Shown: positions 13,335-23,476, counted from the first letter of the stretch. The stretch is 29,829 nt of DNA from Actinomycetota bacterium (GCA_009706135.1 WLRX01000002.1:1-29829), one strand, 5' to 3'. A program made the numbers and translations. The notes: generated by a model not told the origin, from the letters alone.

Positions 13335-14639
13335 ATGACCGAAAGTACGCCTGAAGTACCCGCACCTGTTCCTTTGTTGATGCCAGCCGAAGGTGTCCCA
13401 CCTGTTGTCGATACTGAAGAAAAATTTCTTCAAGCACTGCAAGGTTTGAAGGATGGAAGTGGGCCATTTGCAGTCGATGCTGAACGCGCATCTGGATACA
13501 AATACAGCTCCCGTGCTTATCTAATTCAAATTAAGAGAGAAGGTGGCGGTTTACATCTGATTGATCCGATACCTTTTGGGCCAGGCCATGTGCTCTTTAC
13601 TCAACTCAATGAACTTCTCAACACTGATGAAGTAATTTTGCACGCCAGCACACAAGATCTTCCATGTTTACGCGAAGTTGGAATAAATCCTTTGAGGTTA
13701 TTTGATACTGAACTAGGTGGGCGAATAGCAGGATTACCGCGAGTTGGATTGGGACCGCTTCTTGAATCGCTGATGGGGGTTTCTCTTGCGAAAGAGCACT
13801 CTGCAGTTGATTGGTCTACTCGCCCCTTGCCACATGAGTGGCTCAATTACGCGGCTTTAGATGTTGAATTACTAATCCCACTGCGAAATAAAATTTATGA
13901 GTTACTTAGTGAAGCAAAGAAGTGGAGATGGGCTGAACAAGAATTCGCATCAATTTTGATGGCACCCCCTGCTCCCCCACGAATTGATCCTTGGCGACGC
14001 ACATCTGGTATGCATAAGATTAAAAAGCGCGATCAGCTATTAGTTATAAAAAACCTATGGATTGCTCGGAATGAAATTGCACAAGCACATGATGTATCCA
14101 GTGGAAAACTACTCAATGATGCCGGAATCATTGAGTTAGCAATTCACAAACCCATTACAAAAAAAGATGTCGAAAAAACTCTGCGGCCAATAGGTATGCG
14201 AGCGCGGTGGTCAGAAAATATGTCCACGTGGATTGCTGCCATCGAATCTGCTATTAATACTTCAGAAGATCAGTGGCCGCCAATGAAATCTGGAGCTGAT
14301 ACCTTGCCTCCAATTAAATTGTGGCGAGATAGATTTCCAGAAAAATATGCACCACTGACACATGCCAGATTTGCAGTTCAAACTCTGGCTGAAGAGTTAT
14401 CCATTCCTACTGAAAACTTAATCTCACCGGAAGTAATCCGGCGAATATGTTGGGCGCCCCCTGCATCGAGTACAACAGTTTTAGATGCGGGTGCGGTGGC
14501 ACAAGCAATGGCTGGACTCGGTGCGAGGCCCTGGCAGATTGAGATCGTGGCAGATTCCATTGCTATGGCCCTACTTGAGCGCGAACCTAGGGAAATTCCG
14601 GTACCTGAGGTTCCAGATTCCGAACCAGTTGTAGATTGA
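13335..14639 (+). CDS. rnd: Ribonuclease D-like 3'-5' exonuclease with HRDC domain
   Basis: This 434-residue enzyme trims RNA from the 3' end, in bacteria mainly tRNA precursors. The DEDD catalytic set is visible: D48 and E50 in FAVDAERASGY, D108 in STQDLPCL, and Y172 with D176 in LNYAALDVELL, the DEDDy form. An HRDC helical domain follows at about residues 220-300 (KKRDQLLVIKNLWIARNEIA, then VSSGKLLNDAGIIELA), and a further conserved C-terminal region with a Pro-rich acidic tail ends the protein. This layout is that of the actinobacterial RNase D group, which is longer than E. coli Rnd. It forms an operon with the DUF3000 gene. A perfect 12-bp inverted repeat begins at its stop codon. Confidence 0.9.
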   Translation: MTESTPEVPAPVPLLMPAEGVPPVVDTEEKFLQALQGLKDGSGPFAVDAERASGYKYSSRAYLIQIKREGGGLHLIDPIPFGPGHVLFTQLNELLNTDEVILHASTQDLPCLREVGINPLRLFDTELGGRIAGLPRVGLGPLLESLMGVSLAKEHSAVDWSTRPLPHEWLNYAALDVELLIPLRNKIYELLSEAKKWRWAEQEFASILMAPPAPPRIDPWRRTSGMHKIKKRDQLLVIKNLWIARNEIAQAHDVSSGKLLNDAGIIELAIHKPITKKDVEKTLRPIGMRARWSENMSTWIAAIESAINTSEDQWPPMKSGADTLPPIKLWRDRFPEKYAPLTHARFAVQTLAEELSIPTENLISPEVIRRICWAPPASSTTVLDAGAVAQAMAGLGARPWQIEIVADSIAMALLEREPREIPVPEVPDSEPVVD

Positions 14640-14667
14640 TTTACGCAACGTTTGAGTTGCGTAAATC
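14638..14667. repeat. Perfect 12-bp inverted repeat between rnd and efeU
   Basis: GATTTACGCAAC (14638-14649), loop GTTTGA, then GTTGCGTAAATC (14656-14667). It starts inside the rnd stop codon. No run of T follows, so it is not a standard rho-independent terminator, though it may slow or stop readthrough. Its right arm contains the predicted -35 of the iron permease gene, so an operator is at least as likely. Confidence 0.7.
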
Positions 14668-14685
14668 GCTCCATCGTTCTAGATT
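14657..14685 (+). promoter_or_regulatory. Leaderless promoter of the iron permease gene
   Basis: TTGCGT (14657-14662), a 17-nt spacer and TAGATT (14680-14685) end 6 nt before the ATG at 14692. The -35 lies within the inverted repeat. Confidence 0.5.
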
Positions 14686-14691
14686 ATTACC

Positions 14692-15516
14692 ATGTTAAGT
14701 ACATTCTTAATCGCGCTGCGCGAAGGCCTAGAAGCTGCCCTGATCGTTGGAATCCTGGTTGCCTACCTTGTAAAGACAGGTCGCAACCACTTGCTAGCTC
14801 CCCTATGGATTGGCGTGGGCACAGCAATTGTCGCAAGCCTTGCACTTGGTGGCTTCCTTTCATTCACCTCAGCAGAGCTAAGCCCACGAGGTGAAGAATT
14901 TTTCGCCGGCACAACTTCATTCCTAGCAGTTGGTTTTGTTACATGGATGGTTTTTTGGATGAAGCGAGCCGCGCGTGGCTTGCGCGATGAACTTCATGGC
15001 AAAGTTGATTCAGCCGTTGGAGCAGGATCTTTAGCCATTGCCGTTACTGCCTTTGTAGCCGTTGTTCGCGAAGGCTTAGAAACAGCCTTGTTTATTTATA
15101 CAAACTTTAAAACCGTTGGGGCTGCATCATCTGCAACTATTGGATTAATTCTTGGCCTTGCTTTAGCAGTTGCGCTCGGTTATTTGATTTATAACCGTTC
15201 AGTAAAAATCAATTTGAGTAAATTTTTCCAGATCACTGGAACCGCACTCGTTGTTGTCGCAGCCGGTGTTCTCTCCTATGGAATTCATGAATATCAAGAG
15301 TTGGGCTGGCTTCCAGGAGTCGATTCATTTGTTTGGGATGTCACAAGTTGGATGGCAAAGGATTCAATCCTGGCCACCGTGCTTGCAGGTTCCATAGGAT
15401 TTGATACAACGACTTCATGGTTGCAATTCTTTGTCGCTGGCGCATACGTTGCAGCCGTTCTATGGCTTTATCTAAAGCCCTCTCGAGCGTCGAAGAAAGA
15501 TCTTATTTCAGCGTAG
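14692..15516 (+). CDS. efeU: FTR1/EfeU-family iron permease
   Basis: This 274-residue membrane protein belongs to the FTR1/EfeU family of high-affinity iron transporters. It carries the two REGLE motifs that hold iron in the pore: R10-E14 in ALREGLEAALIVG and R126-E130 in VVREGLETALF. About seven membrane segments are visible, and WMVFWMKRAARGLRDELH forms the cytoplasmic loop in the middle. The length is normal. In the EfeUOB system a periplasmic EfeO and a DyP-type peroxidase EfeB accompany the permease; neither is here, so it works alone or with distant partners. The strong inverted repeat over its promoter suggests tight regulation, most naturally by iron, but the site does not resemble the DtxR/IdeR consensus that I know. 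Confidence 0.88.
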   Translation: MLSTFLIALREGLEAALIVGILVAYLVKTGRNHLLAPLWIGVGTAIVASLALGGFLSFTSAELSPRGEEFFAGTTSFLAVGFVTWMVFWMKRAARGLRDELHGKVDSAVGAGSLAIAVTAFVAVVREGLETALFIYTNFKTVGAASSATIGLILGLALAVALGYLIYNRSVKINLSKFFQITGTALVVVAAGVLSYGIHEYQELGWLPGVDSFVWDVTSWMAKDSILATVLAGSIGFDTTTSWLQFFVAGAYVAAVLWLYLKPSRASKKDLISA

Positions 15517-15587
15517 TTCTTTATCTTTTGGCTACTGACGAGTAACCTATGAGCACCACATACAGGAGCCATAGAAAGAAGTCTTAA

Positions 15588-16778
15588 ATGTCACGTTCAG
15601 TGGTTTTAGTAGATGCCGTACGCACTCCATTTGGCAAAGCTGGCAGTTTGTATGCCGGCACACGCGCTGATGACTTAATTGTTCGTGCGATGCGAGGACT
15701 TCTAGAACGTAATCCAAAGATTGCGCCTACAGATATTGATGACGTAGCAATTGCAGCTGCGACTCAAAGTGGCGATCAAGGAATGAACATTGGGCGCAGC
15801 GCAACGCTTCTGGCTGGCTTACCAAATTCAGTTCCTGGTTATTCAATTGATCGCTGGTGCGCTGGTGCGTTGACTGCCATGACAACTATTGCTGGTTCGA
15901 TTGCAATGGGAGCGTATGACGTCGGAATTGCAGGTGGCGTTGAACATATGGGTAATCACCCAATGGGCGAAGGTATGGATCCAAATCCACGCTATCTTGC
16001 TGAAAAAATTGTTGAACAAGATGCACTTGCAATGGGTAATACAGCAGAGCGTTTACACGATCGATTCCCTGCAATAACTAAAGAACGTGCAGATAGATAC
16101 GCACTAGGTTCTCAAGAAAAGACTGCAAAGGCGTATGCAGAAGGAAAAATACAAAAAGATTTGATTCCAACTGCCACACGAAACCCGGAACTTGGTTGGT
16201 CTATTGCAACAGTTGATGAACCACCTCGTCCGGGTACAACTATGGAAGCTCTTGCAGCGCTCAAAACTCCATTTCGACCTGCTGGCCGAGTCACTGCTGG
16301 AAATGCTGCTGGACTAAATGATGGCGCAACAGTTTCACTATTAGCTAGTGAAGATTTTGCAAAAGAAAAGGGACTTTCCATTAAAGCTCGCTTAGTTACT
16401 TTCGCCTTCGCAGGTGTAGAACCAGAAGTAATGGGTTATGGACCAGTTCCCGCAACTGAGAAAGCTCTTAAGAAAGCCGGCTTAACAATTGCCGATATCG
16501 GTCTCTTTGAAATTAACGAAGCATTCGCAGTTCAAGTTCTAGCTTTCCTTGATCACTTTGGCATTGCAGATGATGATCCTCGAGTAAATCCAGTTGGTGG
16601 CGCAATTGCAGTTGGCCATCCACTTGCATCCTCTGGCGTGCGTTTGGCTCTTAACTTAGCTCGCGGTTTTGAAGAGCGGACTGAAGTTCGATATGGAATA
16701 ACAACAATGTGCATCGGCCTAGGTATGGGCGGAACAATTATTTGGGAAAACCCACACTTTACGAAGGGTGCAAAGTAA
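15588..16778 (+). CDS. fadA: Acetyl-CoA acyltransferase (thiolase, FadA-type)
   Basis: This 396-residue thiolase cleaves 3-ketoacyl-CoA to acetyl-CoA and a shortened acyl-CoA. The nucleophilic Cys is C91 in IDRWCAGALTAM, the histidine lies in GGAIAVGHPLASSGVR, and the second cysteine is in TMCIGLGMGGTIIW. The N-terminus VVLVDAVRTPFGK is a family signature. The first motif reads WCAGAL instead of the more usual CSSGL; the reactive Cys is kept. The stop codon overlaps the start of the FadB-type gene by one base (TAATG), so the two are translated together, as for a beta-oxidation complex. The start has a weak purine-rich AGAAAGAAG upstream. The same pair precedes dxs in Streptomyces. Confidence 0.9.
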   Translation: MSRSVVLVDAVRTPFGKAGSLYAGTRADDLIVRAMRGLLERNPKIAPTDIDDVAIAAATQSGDQGMNIGRSATLLAGLPNSVPGYSIDRWCAGALTAMTTIAGSIAMGAYDVGIAGGVEHMGNHPMGEGMDPNPRYLAEKIVEQDALAMGNTAERLHDRFPAITKERADRYALGSQEKTAKAYAEGKIQKDLIPTATRNPELGWSIATVDEPPRPGTTMEALAALKTPFRPAGRVTAGNAAGLNDGATVSLLASEDFAKEKGLSIKARLVTFAFAGVEPEVMGYGPVPATEKALKKAGLTIADIGLFEINEAFAVQVLAFLDHFGIADDDPRVNPVGGAIAVGHPLASSGVRLALNLARGFEERTEVRYGITTMCIGLGMGGTIIWENPHFTKGAK

Positions 16779-18892
16779 TGAGCACATCTACAGATCTGAC
16801 ACTTCCAGAAGGTGCTCCAGAAGAAGTTATTACTCATGCCCTCCTTCGCCCAGTGGATTTAGCTCCATTTGGATTTAAAGGGACTTTGGCTCTCATCACT
16901 TTAGATAATGGATTAGATCATACGCGTCCAAACACATTTGGAGCGCAATCTCTTGGTGCCCTCAACGATGCGATAACAGCAGCTATTGCAACCGCACCTG
17001 CTGCCATCGCAATTACTGGTAAGCCATTTATTTTTGCAGCTGGCGCAGATCTATCAGCACTCGCATTTCTTTCCAAACGTGAGCAATCTCTTGCTATTGG
17101 AAAATTAGGCCACGATGTCTTTCGTCGCTTGGGCGAAATTGATATTCCAACATTTTCATTTATTAATGGTTTAGCACTCGGAGGCGGATTAGAAGTTGGC
17201 CTTCATTGCAATTTCAGAACACTTTCCTCCACGGCATTTACAGGTTTACCAGAAGTTTTCCTTGGACTAGTACCTGGTTGGGGTGGTGCAACACTTCTTC
17301 CAAAATTAATTGGTCCAGAAAAAGCTGTTCAGGTCATCATGCTCAATGCGCTTAATAACAACACAATGATGAAAGCTAAAGATGCTCTTTCATTAGGTGT
17401 TGTTGATGCGGTGTATGAACCAGCAGACTTCCTCGAAAAATCCGTAGCCTTTGCAGCATCAGTTTTAAGTGGCGCTACAAAAATTGAACGAAAAGATTTC
17501 AGCAATGATCCAGCATGGGACAGTGCCCTTGCTACTGGACGGGCAGCTGCTCTGAAAAAATATGGTGGAGCTGAAATTGCAGCTCCCACTCGAGCACTAA
17601 AACTTATTGCAGAATCTAAAACTGCCACACGTTCAAGTGGGTTTGATGCCGAAGATCAAGCACTTGCAGATTTGACCATGGCAGATCCATTGCGTGCATC
17701 TCTATACGCATTTAATTTAATTCAAAAGAAACGCAAAAAAGTAGAGGGTGCACCGAAGCCAGCTCTTGGTCGCAAGGTGACAAAAGTAGGCGTAGTTGGT
17801 GCGGGATTAATGGCTTCGCAACTTGCACTCTTATTTGTTCGAAATCTGAAGTGCCCAGTTGTAATGACAGATATTGATCAGGCTCGCGCCGATAAAGGAG
17901 TTGCTTGGGTCCGTGCAGAGTTAGCAAAGCTCGTTGAGAAACGACGCATGTCTAAAGAGAGCGCCGATCGTTTATCAGCACTTGTCTCTGGCTCTGCTGA
18001 TCAAAGCATCTTTGCTGGATGTGATTTCGTTATTGAAGCAATCTTTGAAGAACTCTCACTCAAGCAAGAACTATTTAAGAATCTAGAAAATATAGTCTCA
18101 CCTGAATGTGTTCTGGCTACTAACACTTCATCACTCTCTGTTCAAGCCATGAGCGAAGGACTTAAAAATCCCGAGCGAGTAGTTGGCTTTCACTTCTTTA
18201 ACCCAGTTGCCATCATGCCACTATTAGAAGTTGCTCGTACAGAACATACTGATGATGCAACTACGGCAACAGCGGTCAATGTTGGTAAAGAATTAAAGAA
18301 AACGATGGTGATTACTAAAGATGCTCCAGGTTTTGTGGTTAATCGATTACTCACACGTTTCATGGGCGAAATCACTGATGCAATGGATGAAGGTACTCCC
18401 CCAGAAATTGCCGATAACGCGATGCGTTCAATTGGTTTTCCTATGTCTCCATTTGAATTACTTGGCCTAGTTGGCCCTGGAGTGGCATTGCATGTTTCAG
18501 AGACTTTGAATAAAAATCTTGGTCCTCGTTATAAAATTTCACCAACTATGCAAGCAATGGTTAAGGGCGGGATCCGTACTTTCTATATAAAAGATGACCA
18601 GGGTGCTTTTGTTGCAAATCCCGAAGCCGTAGCACTGATCGTTTCTGGAAATAAACCTTCTACTGCCGAAGATGTTCGCTCACGTGCGCTTACAGCACTT
18701 GCTGAAGAAGCTCGCATGATGCTCGATGAAGGCGTAGTTGCTACTCCTGCAGAGATTGATCTGTGCATGCTACTTGGCGCTGGTTGGCCGATGCATCTTG
18801 GTGGAATATTGCCGTACTTAGATCGCGAAGGAATTAGTGAATCTGTGTGCGCGAAGCGTTTTCATCAACCGGGAATTGCATCCCTTCCTTAA
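16778..18892 (+). CDS. fadB: Enoyl-CoA hydratase / 3-hydroxyacyl-CoA dehydrogenase fusion (FadB-type)
   Basis: This 704-residue fusion catalyses the middle two steps of beta-oxidation. The N-terminal crotonase domain (about 30-300) has FAAGADLSAL for the oxyanion hole and the two catalytic glutamates E139 in LALGGGLEVGLHC and E159 in LPEVFLGLVPGWGG. The dehydrogenase half starts near residue 330 with VGVVGAGLMASQLALLF, the NAD-binding loop, and carries the catalytic histidine in VGFHFFNPVAIMPLLEV and the NRLLTRF segment. A C-terminal dehydrogenase repeat ends the protein. The ATG at 16778 overlaps the thiolase stop; a longer frame from 16709 would run inside the thiolase gene and is unlikely. 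The 3' end overlaps the convergent dxs gene by 59 nt. Confidence 0.9.
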   Translation: MSTSTDLTLPEGAPEEVITHALLRPVDLAPFGFKGTLALITLDNGLDHTRPNTFGAQSLGALNDAITAAIATAPAAIAITGKPFIFAAGADLSALAFLSKREQSLAIGKLGHDVFRRLGEIDIPTFSFINGLALGGGLEVGLHCNFRTLSSTAFTGLPEVFLGLVPGWGGATLLPKLIGPEKAVQVIMLNALNNNTMMKAKDALSLGVVDAVYEPADFLEKSVAFAASVLSGATKIERKDFSNDPAWDSALATGRAAALKKYGGAEIAAPTRALKLIAESKTATRSSGFDAEDQALADLTMADPLRASLYAFNLIQKKRKKVEGAPKPALGRKVTKVGVVGAGLMASQLALLFVRNLKCPVVMTDIDQARADKGVAWVRAELAKLVEKRRMSKESADRLSALVSGSADQSIFAGCDFVIEAIFEELSLKQELFKNLENIVSPECVLATNTSSLSVQAMSEGLKNPERVVGFHFFNPVAIMPLLEVARTEHTDDATTATAVNVGKELKKTMVITKDAPGFVVNRLLTRFMGEITDAMDEGTPPEIADNAMRSIGFPMSPFELLGLVGPGVALHVSETLNKNLGPRYKISPTMQAMVKGGIRTFYIKDDQGAFVANPEAVALIVSGNKPSTAEDVRSRALTALAEEARMMLDEGVVATPAEIDLCMLLGAGWPMHLGGILPYLDREGISESVCAKRFHQPGIASLP

Positions 18893-20753
18893 GGGAACTG
18901 CTCCACTCCACGATAGAACGCGTAATATTTTGCACTGTTATTCCGAGATCTTGTAATACTTCATCGCGCTTGGAGTGTTCCAAGAATTCAAGTGGAACGC
19001 CAATAGAATGAAGTGGAACTTGCAAATTCGCATCTCTAAACATTTCTGAAACCGTGCTTGCTATTCCACCGTGCCTAATTCCGTCTTCAAGAACAACTAC
19101 ACTCTTATAGCGCTGTGCCATTGTTATTAGTGATTGCGGCAATGGCTTTACCCATCGCGGATCAATAACAGTTACTCCAACACCTTCACGATAAGCCTGT
19201 GAAGCCGCCTCCACTGAGATATTTGCCATTGCACCAATACTGATAAGAAGTACATCTGCGCTTTCTCCGCGATATAAAACATCAATACCATCGCGACGTT
19301 CGAAGGCAGGAATGTCGGCTACGACAGCGCCTTTAGGAAAGCGAATAAGAGTTGGCGCATCGTTAACGTCTACTGCCTCGCGAAGAGTCTCTTTTACTCG
19401 CGCACCGTCGCGTGGGGCAGCAACTCGCAATGTTGGAACAATGCCAGTTAAAGCTAAATCCCAAATTCCATTATGCGAAGGGCCGTCGTCTCCCGTTACT
19501 CCTGCGCGATCTAAGATGAAAGTAACACCAGCCTTATGTAGTGCAACATCTAATAACATCTGATCGAATGCTCGGTTTAGAAAAGTTGCATACACAGCGA
19601 CAATTGGATGCATTCCAGCAAAGGCTAATCCTGCCGCGCTTGTAACTGCGTGTTGCTCTGCAATTCCAACATCAATTGTGCGTTCCGGGAACTCGCGTTG
19701 AAACTTATCTAGACCAGTTGGACCAAGCATCGCAGCAGTTATTGCAACGATATCTTTTCGTTCGCGACCAATCTCAACTAATTCGCTAGAGAAGATACTT
19801 GTCCACGAAGCTGAACTCTTCTTTATTGGCAACCCAGTTTCGGCATCAACAATTCCAACGGCGTGAAACTTCTCTGCCTCATCTTCAATTGCTGGTGCAT
19901 ATCCGCGACCCTTTTCAGTGATTGCATGCACCAATATTGGCCCACCAAATTCTTTGGCTTTAATTAAAGCTTTCTCCATTACTTCAATGTCATGGCCATC
20001 AAATGGTCCTAAATATTTCAATCCTAAATCTTCAAACATTCCTTGTGGCGCGACAATGTCTTTTATTCCCTTTTTCATTCCGTGCAACGTGTCATAAATC
20101 GGCCCACCAACAACAGGTGTACGTGCTAGAACATCCTTGCCCCAATCCAAGAATTTTTCATATCCGCGGGTAGCGCGCAATGTAGAAAGGTATGTAGCTA
20201 ATCCGCCGATAGTTGGTGAGTACGATCGCTCATTGTCATTAACGACGATAACTAGTTTTTGGGTATTCGATGCGGCAATGTTGTTTAGAGCCTCCCATGA
20301 CATTCCACCGGTGAGTGCGCCATCGCCAACTACAACGACAACCGAGCGATCGGTCTGCCCACTTAAAGTAAATCCGCGGGAGATTCCATCGCCCCAAGAA
20401 AGCGCTGTTGATGCATGGGAATTTTCAATAACGTCATGAACACTTTCGGATCTGTTTGGATAACCAGCTAGACCGCCGCGTTGACGAAGTAAATCAAAAC
20501 CTTCGCTGCGCCCAGTTAGAATTTTGTGCACATAACTTTGGTGACCCGTGTCGAAAAGAATCACATCTTTTGGAGATTCAAAAATTCTATGTATTGCAAT
20601 CGTTAACTCAACGACACCCAAATTAGGGCCAAGGTGTCCACCAGTTTTAGTTACTTTTTCGATCAAAAAAGCTCGAATCTCAGCTGCGAGAGTACTTAGC
20701 TCATCATGGTTAAAGCGCACTAAATCTTTAGGCGAATTAATATCAGAAATCAC
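18834..20753 (-). CDS. dxs: 1-deoxy-D-xylulose-5-phosphate synthase
   Basis: This 639-residue thiamine-diphosphate enzyme joins pyruvate and glyceraldehyde 3-phosphate, the first step of the MEP isoprenoid pathway. Signatures are FDTGHQSYVHKILTGR near residue 65, the cofactor-binding VGDGALTGGMSWEALNN, the AEQHAVTSAAGLAFAGM segment around the catalytic glutamate, DRAGVTGDDGPSHNGIWDL, and VLEDGIRHGGI near the end. The GTG start at 20753 has TAGAAT 6 nt upstream. The last 59 nt run into the convergent fadB-type gene. The gene lies on the minus strand after aconitase but has its own promoter and is thus possibly a separate unit. Dxs and RNase D neighbour each other in the same way in mycobacteria. 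Confidence 0.95.
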   Translation of the reverse strand: MISDINSPKDLVRFNHDELSTLAAEIRAFLIEKVTKTGGHLGPNLGVVELTIAIHRIFESPKDVILFDTGHQSYVHKILTGRSEGFDLLRQRGGLAGYPNRSESVHDVIENSHASTALSWGDGISRGFTLSGQTDRSVVVVVGDGALTGGMSWEALNNIAASNTQKLVIVVNDNERSYSPTIGGLATYLSTLRATRGYEKFLDWGKDVLARTPVVGGPIYDTLHGMKKGIKDIVAPQGMFEDLGLKYLGPFDGHDIEVMEKALIKAKEFGGPILVHAITEKGRGYAPAIEDEAEKFHAVGIVDAETGLPIKKSSASWTSIFSSELVEIGRERKDIVAITAAMLGPTGLDKFQREFPERTIDVGIAEQHAVTSAAGLAFAGMHPIVAVYATFLNRAFDQMLLDVALHKAGVTFILDRAGVTGDDGPSHNGIWDLALTGIVPTLRVAAPRDGARVKETLREAVDVNDAPTLIRFPKGAVVADIPAFERRDGIDVLYRGESADVLLISIGAMANISVEAASQAYREGVGVTVIDPRWVKPLPQSLITMAQRYKSVVVLEDGIRHGGIASTVSEMFRDANLQVPLHSIGVPLEFLEHSKRDEVLQDLGITVQNITRSIVEWSSSLKEGMQFPVDENASRTQIH

Positions 20754-20759
20754 ATCGTC

Positions 20760-20765
20760 ATTCTA
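20760..20765 (-). promoter_or_regulatory. -10 element of leaderless promoter, dxs
   Basis: TAGAAT on the minus strand lies exactly 6 nt before the GTG start at 20753. A -35 is not clear. Confidence 0.45.
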
Positions 20766-20789
20766 GAACGCTAGGACGGAATTAGCACA

Positions 20790-23447
20790 CTATGAAAGAA
20801 GTGAACGTAAGACGTACTGCATGATTCCACCGTGGCGGTAGTAATCAGCCTCCCCCGGCGTATCGATTCGAAGGCGCGCGCTAAAAGTTTTATCGCTTGC
20901 CTTAACAGTAATTTCCTTCGGAGTTACCCCAGAATTGAGCTCGGTGATCCCAGTAAATTCAAATACTTCATCACCGCGTAAACCAAGTGATGCCGCATTT
21001 TGACCATCTATAAATTGCAATGGCAGAACACCCATACCGATGAGATTGGAGCGATGGATTCGTTCAAAACTCTCGGCAATTACTGCTCGAACACCAAGTA
21101 GTGCTGTGCCTTTTGCAGCCCAATCTCGGGAGGATCCTGATCCATATTCTTTACCAGCAAGAATTACTAGAGGTGTGTCTGCTTTCTGATAATCAATCGA
21201 CGCATCATAAATAGTTGATTGCTCGCCATTTTTTAGGAAGTTACGAGTGAAGCCGCCTTCAACTCCATCTAGTAATAAGTTTTTTAGGCGAATGTTTGCA
21301 AAAGTTCCACGAATCATCACTTCATGATTTCCGCGACGAGATCCGTAAGAGTTAAAGTCTTTACGATCAACTCCATTTGCTTCAAGATATTTTCCTGCTG
21401 GCGAATCACCCCTGATATTTCCTGCTGGTGAAATGTGATCAGTAGTAACTGAATCCCCCAGAATGGCCAAGACACGAGCGCCTGAAATATTTGTTACTGG
21501 AGTTGGTTGTGGTGGCATCGCATCAAAATAAGGTGGCTTTCGCACATAGGTTGACGTTGGATCCCACTCAAAGGTGTTCCCTGTTGGAGTATCGAGTGAT
21601 TTCCAACGATGGTCACCTTCAAAAACACTTGCGTAATCTTTACTGAACATTTCTGAAGATATAGAAGAATCAATCACGCTTTGAATTTCTTCTGGAGATG
21701 GCCAAATGTCAGCCAAATAAACAGGTTCGCCATCTGTGTCATTTCCCAAAGAATCCTTAATGAAATCGTGATCCATTGTTCCGGCCAATGCATAAGCCAC
21801 AACCAATGGCGGAGAAGCAAGATAATTCATCTTTACATCAGGGCTGATGCGCCCTTCGAAGTTTCTATTTCCTGAAAGAACTGCACTGACCGCTAGATCA
21901 TGATCATTGACAGCTTTGCTAATTTCAATTGGAAGCGGGCCCGAATTACCAATACATGTTACGCAGCCATAGCCAACAAGATTAAATCCAAGTTTTTCCA
22001 TGTAAGGAGTTAAGCCAGCACGGTCGTAATAATCAGTTACAACCTTTGATCCCGGCGCCAAAGTGGTCTTTACCCAAGGCTTTGATGAGAGTCCCTTTTC
22101 TACAGCCTTTTTGGCAAGTAAAGCCGCGCCAATCATCACTGAAGGATTTGAAGTATTTGTGCACGATGTAATCGATGCAATGACAACATCACCATTTTTA
22201 ATTGTGGTGCTGTTTTCTTTAACCTTAATGTCGATTGGGTTCTTGTTAGTTTTATCCCCAAAGTACGTAGGCAATATTTTTTCAAATGCGCTCTTGGAAT
22301 CGATCAGTGAAATTCGATCCTGCGGACGTTTTGGGCCTGCAATTGATGGAACCACCGTTGATAGATCAAGTTCGATATTTTCTGAGAACCGAGGTGAAAC
22401 TTCTGGGTTGTGCCATAGTCCCTGGAGTTTTGCATATTTTTCAACGAGTTCTACTTGCTCGGCAGAACGACCAGTCAGCGTGAGGTAACGTAAAGTTTCT
22501 TCGTCAATTGGGAAAATTGCACATGTTGAACCGTATTCAGGGCTCATGTTTCCAATAGTTGTTCGATTCGCCATCGGAACGGAAACAACTCCTGGTCCAT
22601 AGAATTCAACAAATTTTCCTACAACTCCATGCTTGCGAAGAATCTCGGTAATTGTTAGAGCTAAATCTGTAGCAGTTGTACCAAGTGGCAATGCACCGCT
22701 GAGTTTGAAACCAACTACTCGTGGAATGAGCATCGATACCGGCTGGCCAAGCAGAGCTGCTTCAGCTTCGATGCCGCCGACTCCCCAACCAAGAACTCCG
22801 AGTCCATTAACCATCGTTGTATGTGAATCAGTTCCGACAACGGTATCTGGATAAGCGCGCAAGACTCCATTGACGTTTCTAGTCATAACAACTCGAGCAA
22901 GGTATTCAATATTTACTTGGTGAACAATTCCAGTTCCGGGTGGCACAACTTTGAACTCATCAAATGCGCCCTGTCCCCAACGCAAAAATCTGTAACGTTC
23001 CCGATTTCGCTCATATTCAATATCTGTATTTTTCTCAAAAGCATCTTTGGTTCCGAACACATCTGCAATAACGGAGTGGTCAATAACTAATTCTGCGGGT
23101 GCAAGTGGATTAACTTTTGATGCATCTCCGCCGAGTGAAACAATTGCTTCACGCATGGTGGCAAGATCTACGATGCAAGGCACACCAGTGAAATCTTGCA
23201 TCACAACACGAGCTGGAGTGAATTGAATTTCAGTATCAGGCTCAGTCGCTGGGTCCCACTGCGCTAAAGCTTTGATGTGAGCAGCAGTAATATTTGCGCC
23301 ATCTTCGGTTCGCAATAGATTTTCAAGAAGTATTTTTAAACTAAATGGAAGTGAGCTAGCACCATCGATTTTAGAAATATCAAATATTTCATAGTTTTTT
23401 CCAGAGACATTTAATGAGCTCTTTGCGCTAAAGGAATTTGTACTCAC
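20790..23447 (-). CDS. acnA: Aconitate hydratase (AcnA-type)
   Basis: This 885-residue enzyme interconverts citrate and isocitrate in the TCA cycle using a 4Fe-4S cluster. The cluster cysteines are in [14 protein letters not shown] and [14 protein letters not shown]. Other marks are [20 protein letters not shown] in the first third, [16 protein letters not shown] in the middle, and the swivel domain with [35 protein letters not shown] and [14 protein letters not shown]. The length matches AcnA/IRP-type aconitases rather than AcnB. The GTG start is preceded by GGGAGGAG with 5 nt spacing. In mycobacteria an aconitase gene is not in the Rv2682c-Rv2689c stretch as I recall, but other actinobacteria, including Streptomyces, place it between the methyltransferase and dxs. 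Confidence 0.95.
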   Translation of the reverse strand: MSTNSFSAKSSLNVSGKNYEIFDISKIDGASSLPFSLKILLENLLRTEDGANITAAHIKALAQWDPATEPDTEIQFTPARVVMQDFTGVPCIVDLATMREAIVSLGGDASKVNPLAPAELVIDHSVIADVFGTKDAFEKNTDIEYERNRERYRFLRWGQGAFDEFKVVPPGTGIVHQVNIEYLARVVMTRNVNGVLRAYPDTVVGTDSHTTMVNGLGVLGWGVGGIEAEAALLGQPVSMLIPRVVGFKLSGALPLGTTATDLALTITEILRKHGVVGKFVEFYGPGVVSVPMANRTTIGNMSPEYGSTCAIFPIDEETLRYLTLTGRSAEQVELVEKYAKLQGLWHNPEVSPRFSENIELDLSTVVPSIAGPKRPQDRISLIDSKSAFEKILPTYFGDKTNKNPIDIKVKENSTTIKNGDVVIASITSCTNTSNPSVMIGAALLAKKAVEKGLSSKPWVKTTLAPGSKVVTDYYDRAGLTPYMEKLGFNLVGYGCVTCIGNSGPLPIEISKAVNDHDLAVSAVLSGNRNFEGRISPDVKMNYLASPPLVVAYALAGTMDHDFIKDSLGNDTDGEPVYLADIWPSPEEIQSVIDSSISSEMFSKDYASVFEGDHRWKSLDTPTGNTFEWDPTSTYVRKPPYFDAMPPQPTPVTNISGARVLAILGDSVTTDHISPAGNIRGDSPAGKYLEANGVDRKDFNSYGSRRGNHEVMIRGTFANIRLKNLLLDGVEGGFTRNFLKNGEQSTIYDASIDYQKADTPLVILAGKEYGSGSSRDWAAKGTALLGVRAVIAESFERIHRSNLIGMGVLPLQFIDGQNAASLGLRGDEVFEFTGITELNSGVTPKEITVKASDKTFSARLRIDTPGEADYYRHGGIMQYVLRSLLS

Positions 23448-23476
23448 TAGCGCTCCTCCCTAAAACTATCTTGACG

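Noticed and set aside
14638..14667. Rho-independent terminator of rnd
   Set aside because: The stem is perfect but mostly followed by mixed sequence (GCTCCATCG) with no T-run, and it overlaps the next promoter; kept as an inverted repeat only.
20748..20759. Three-codon upstream frame (ATG ACG ATG TGA) overlapping the dxs start
   Set aside because: It would lie at the transcript's very 5' end if the leaderless promoter is right, so it could not be a translated regulator; most likely chance.
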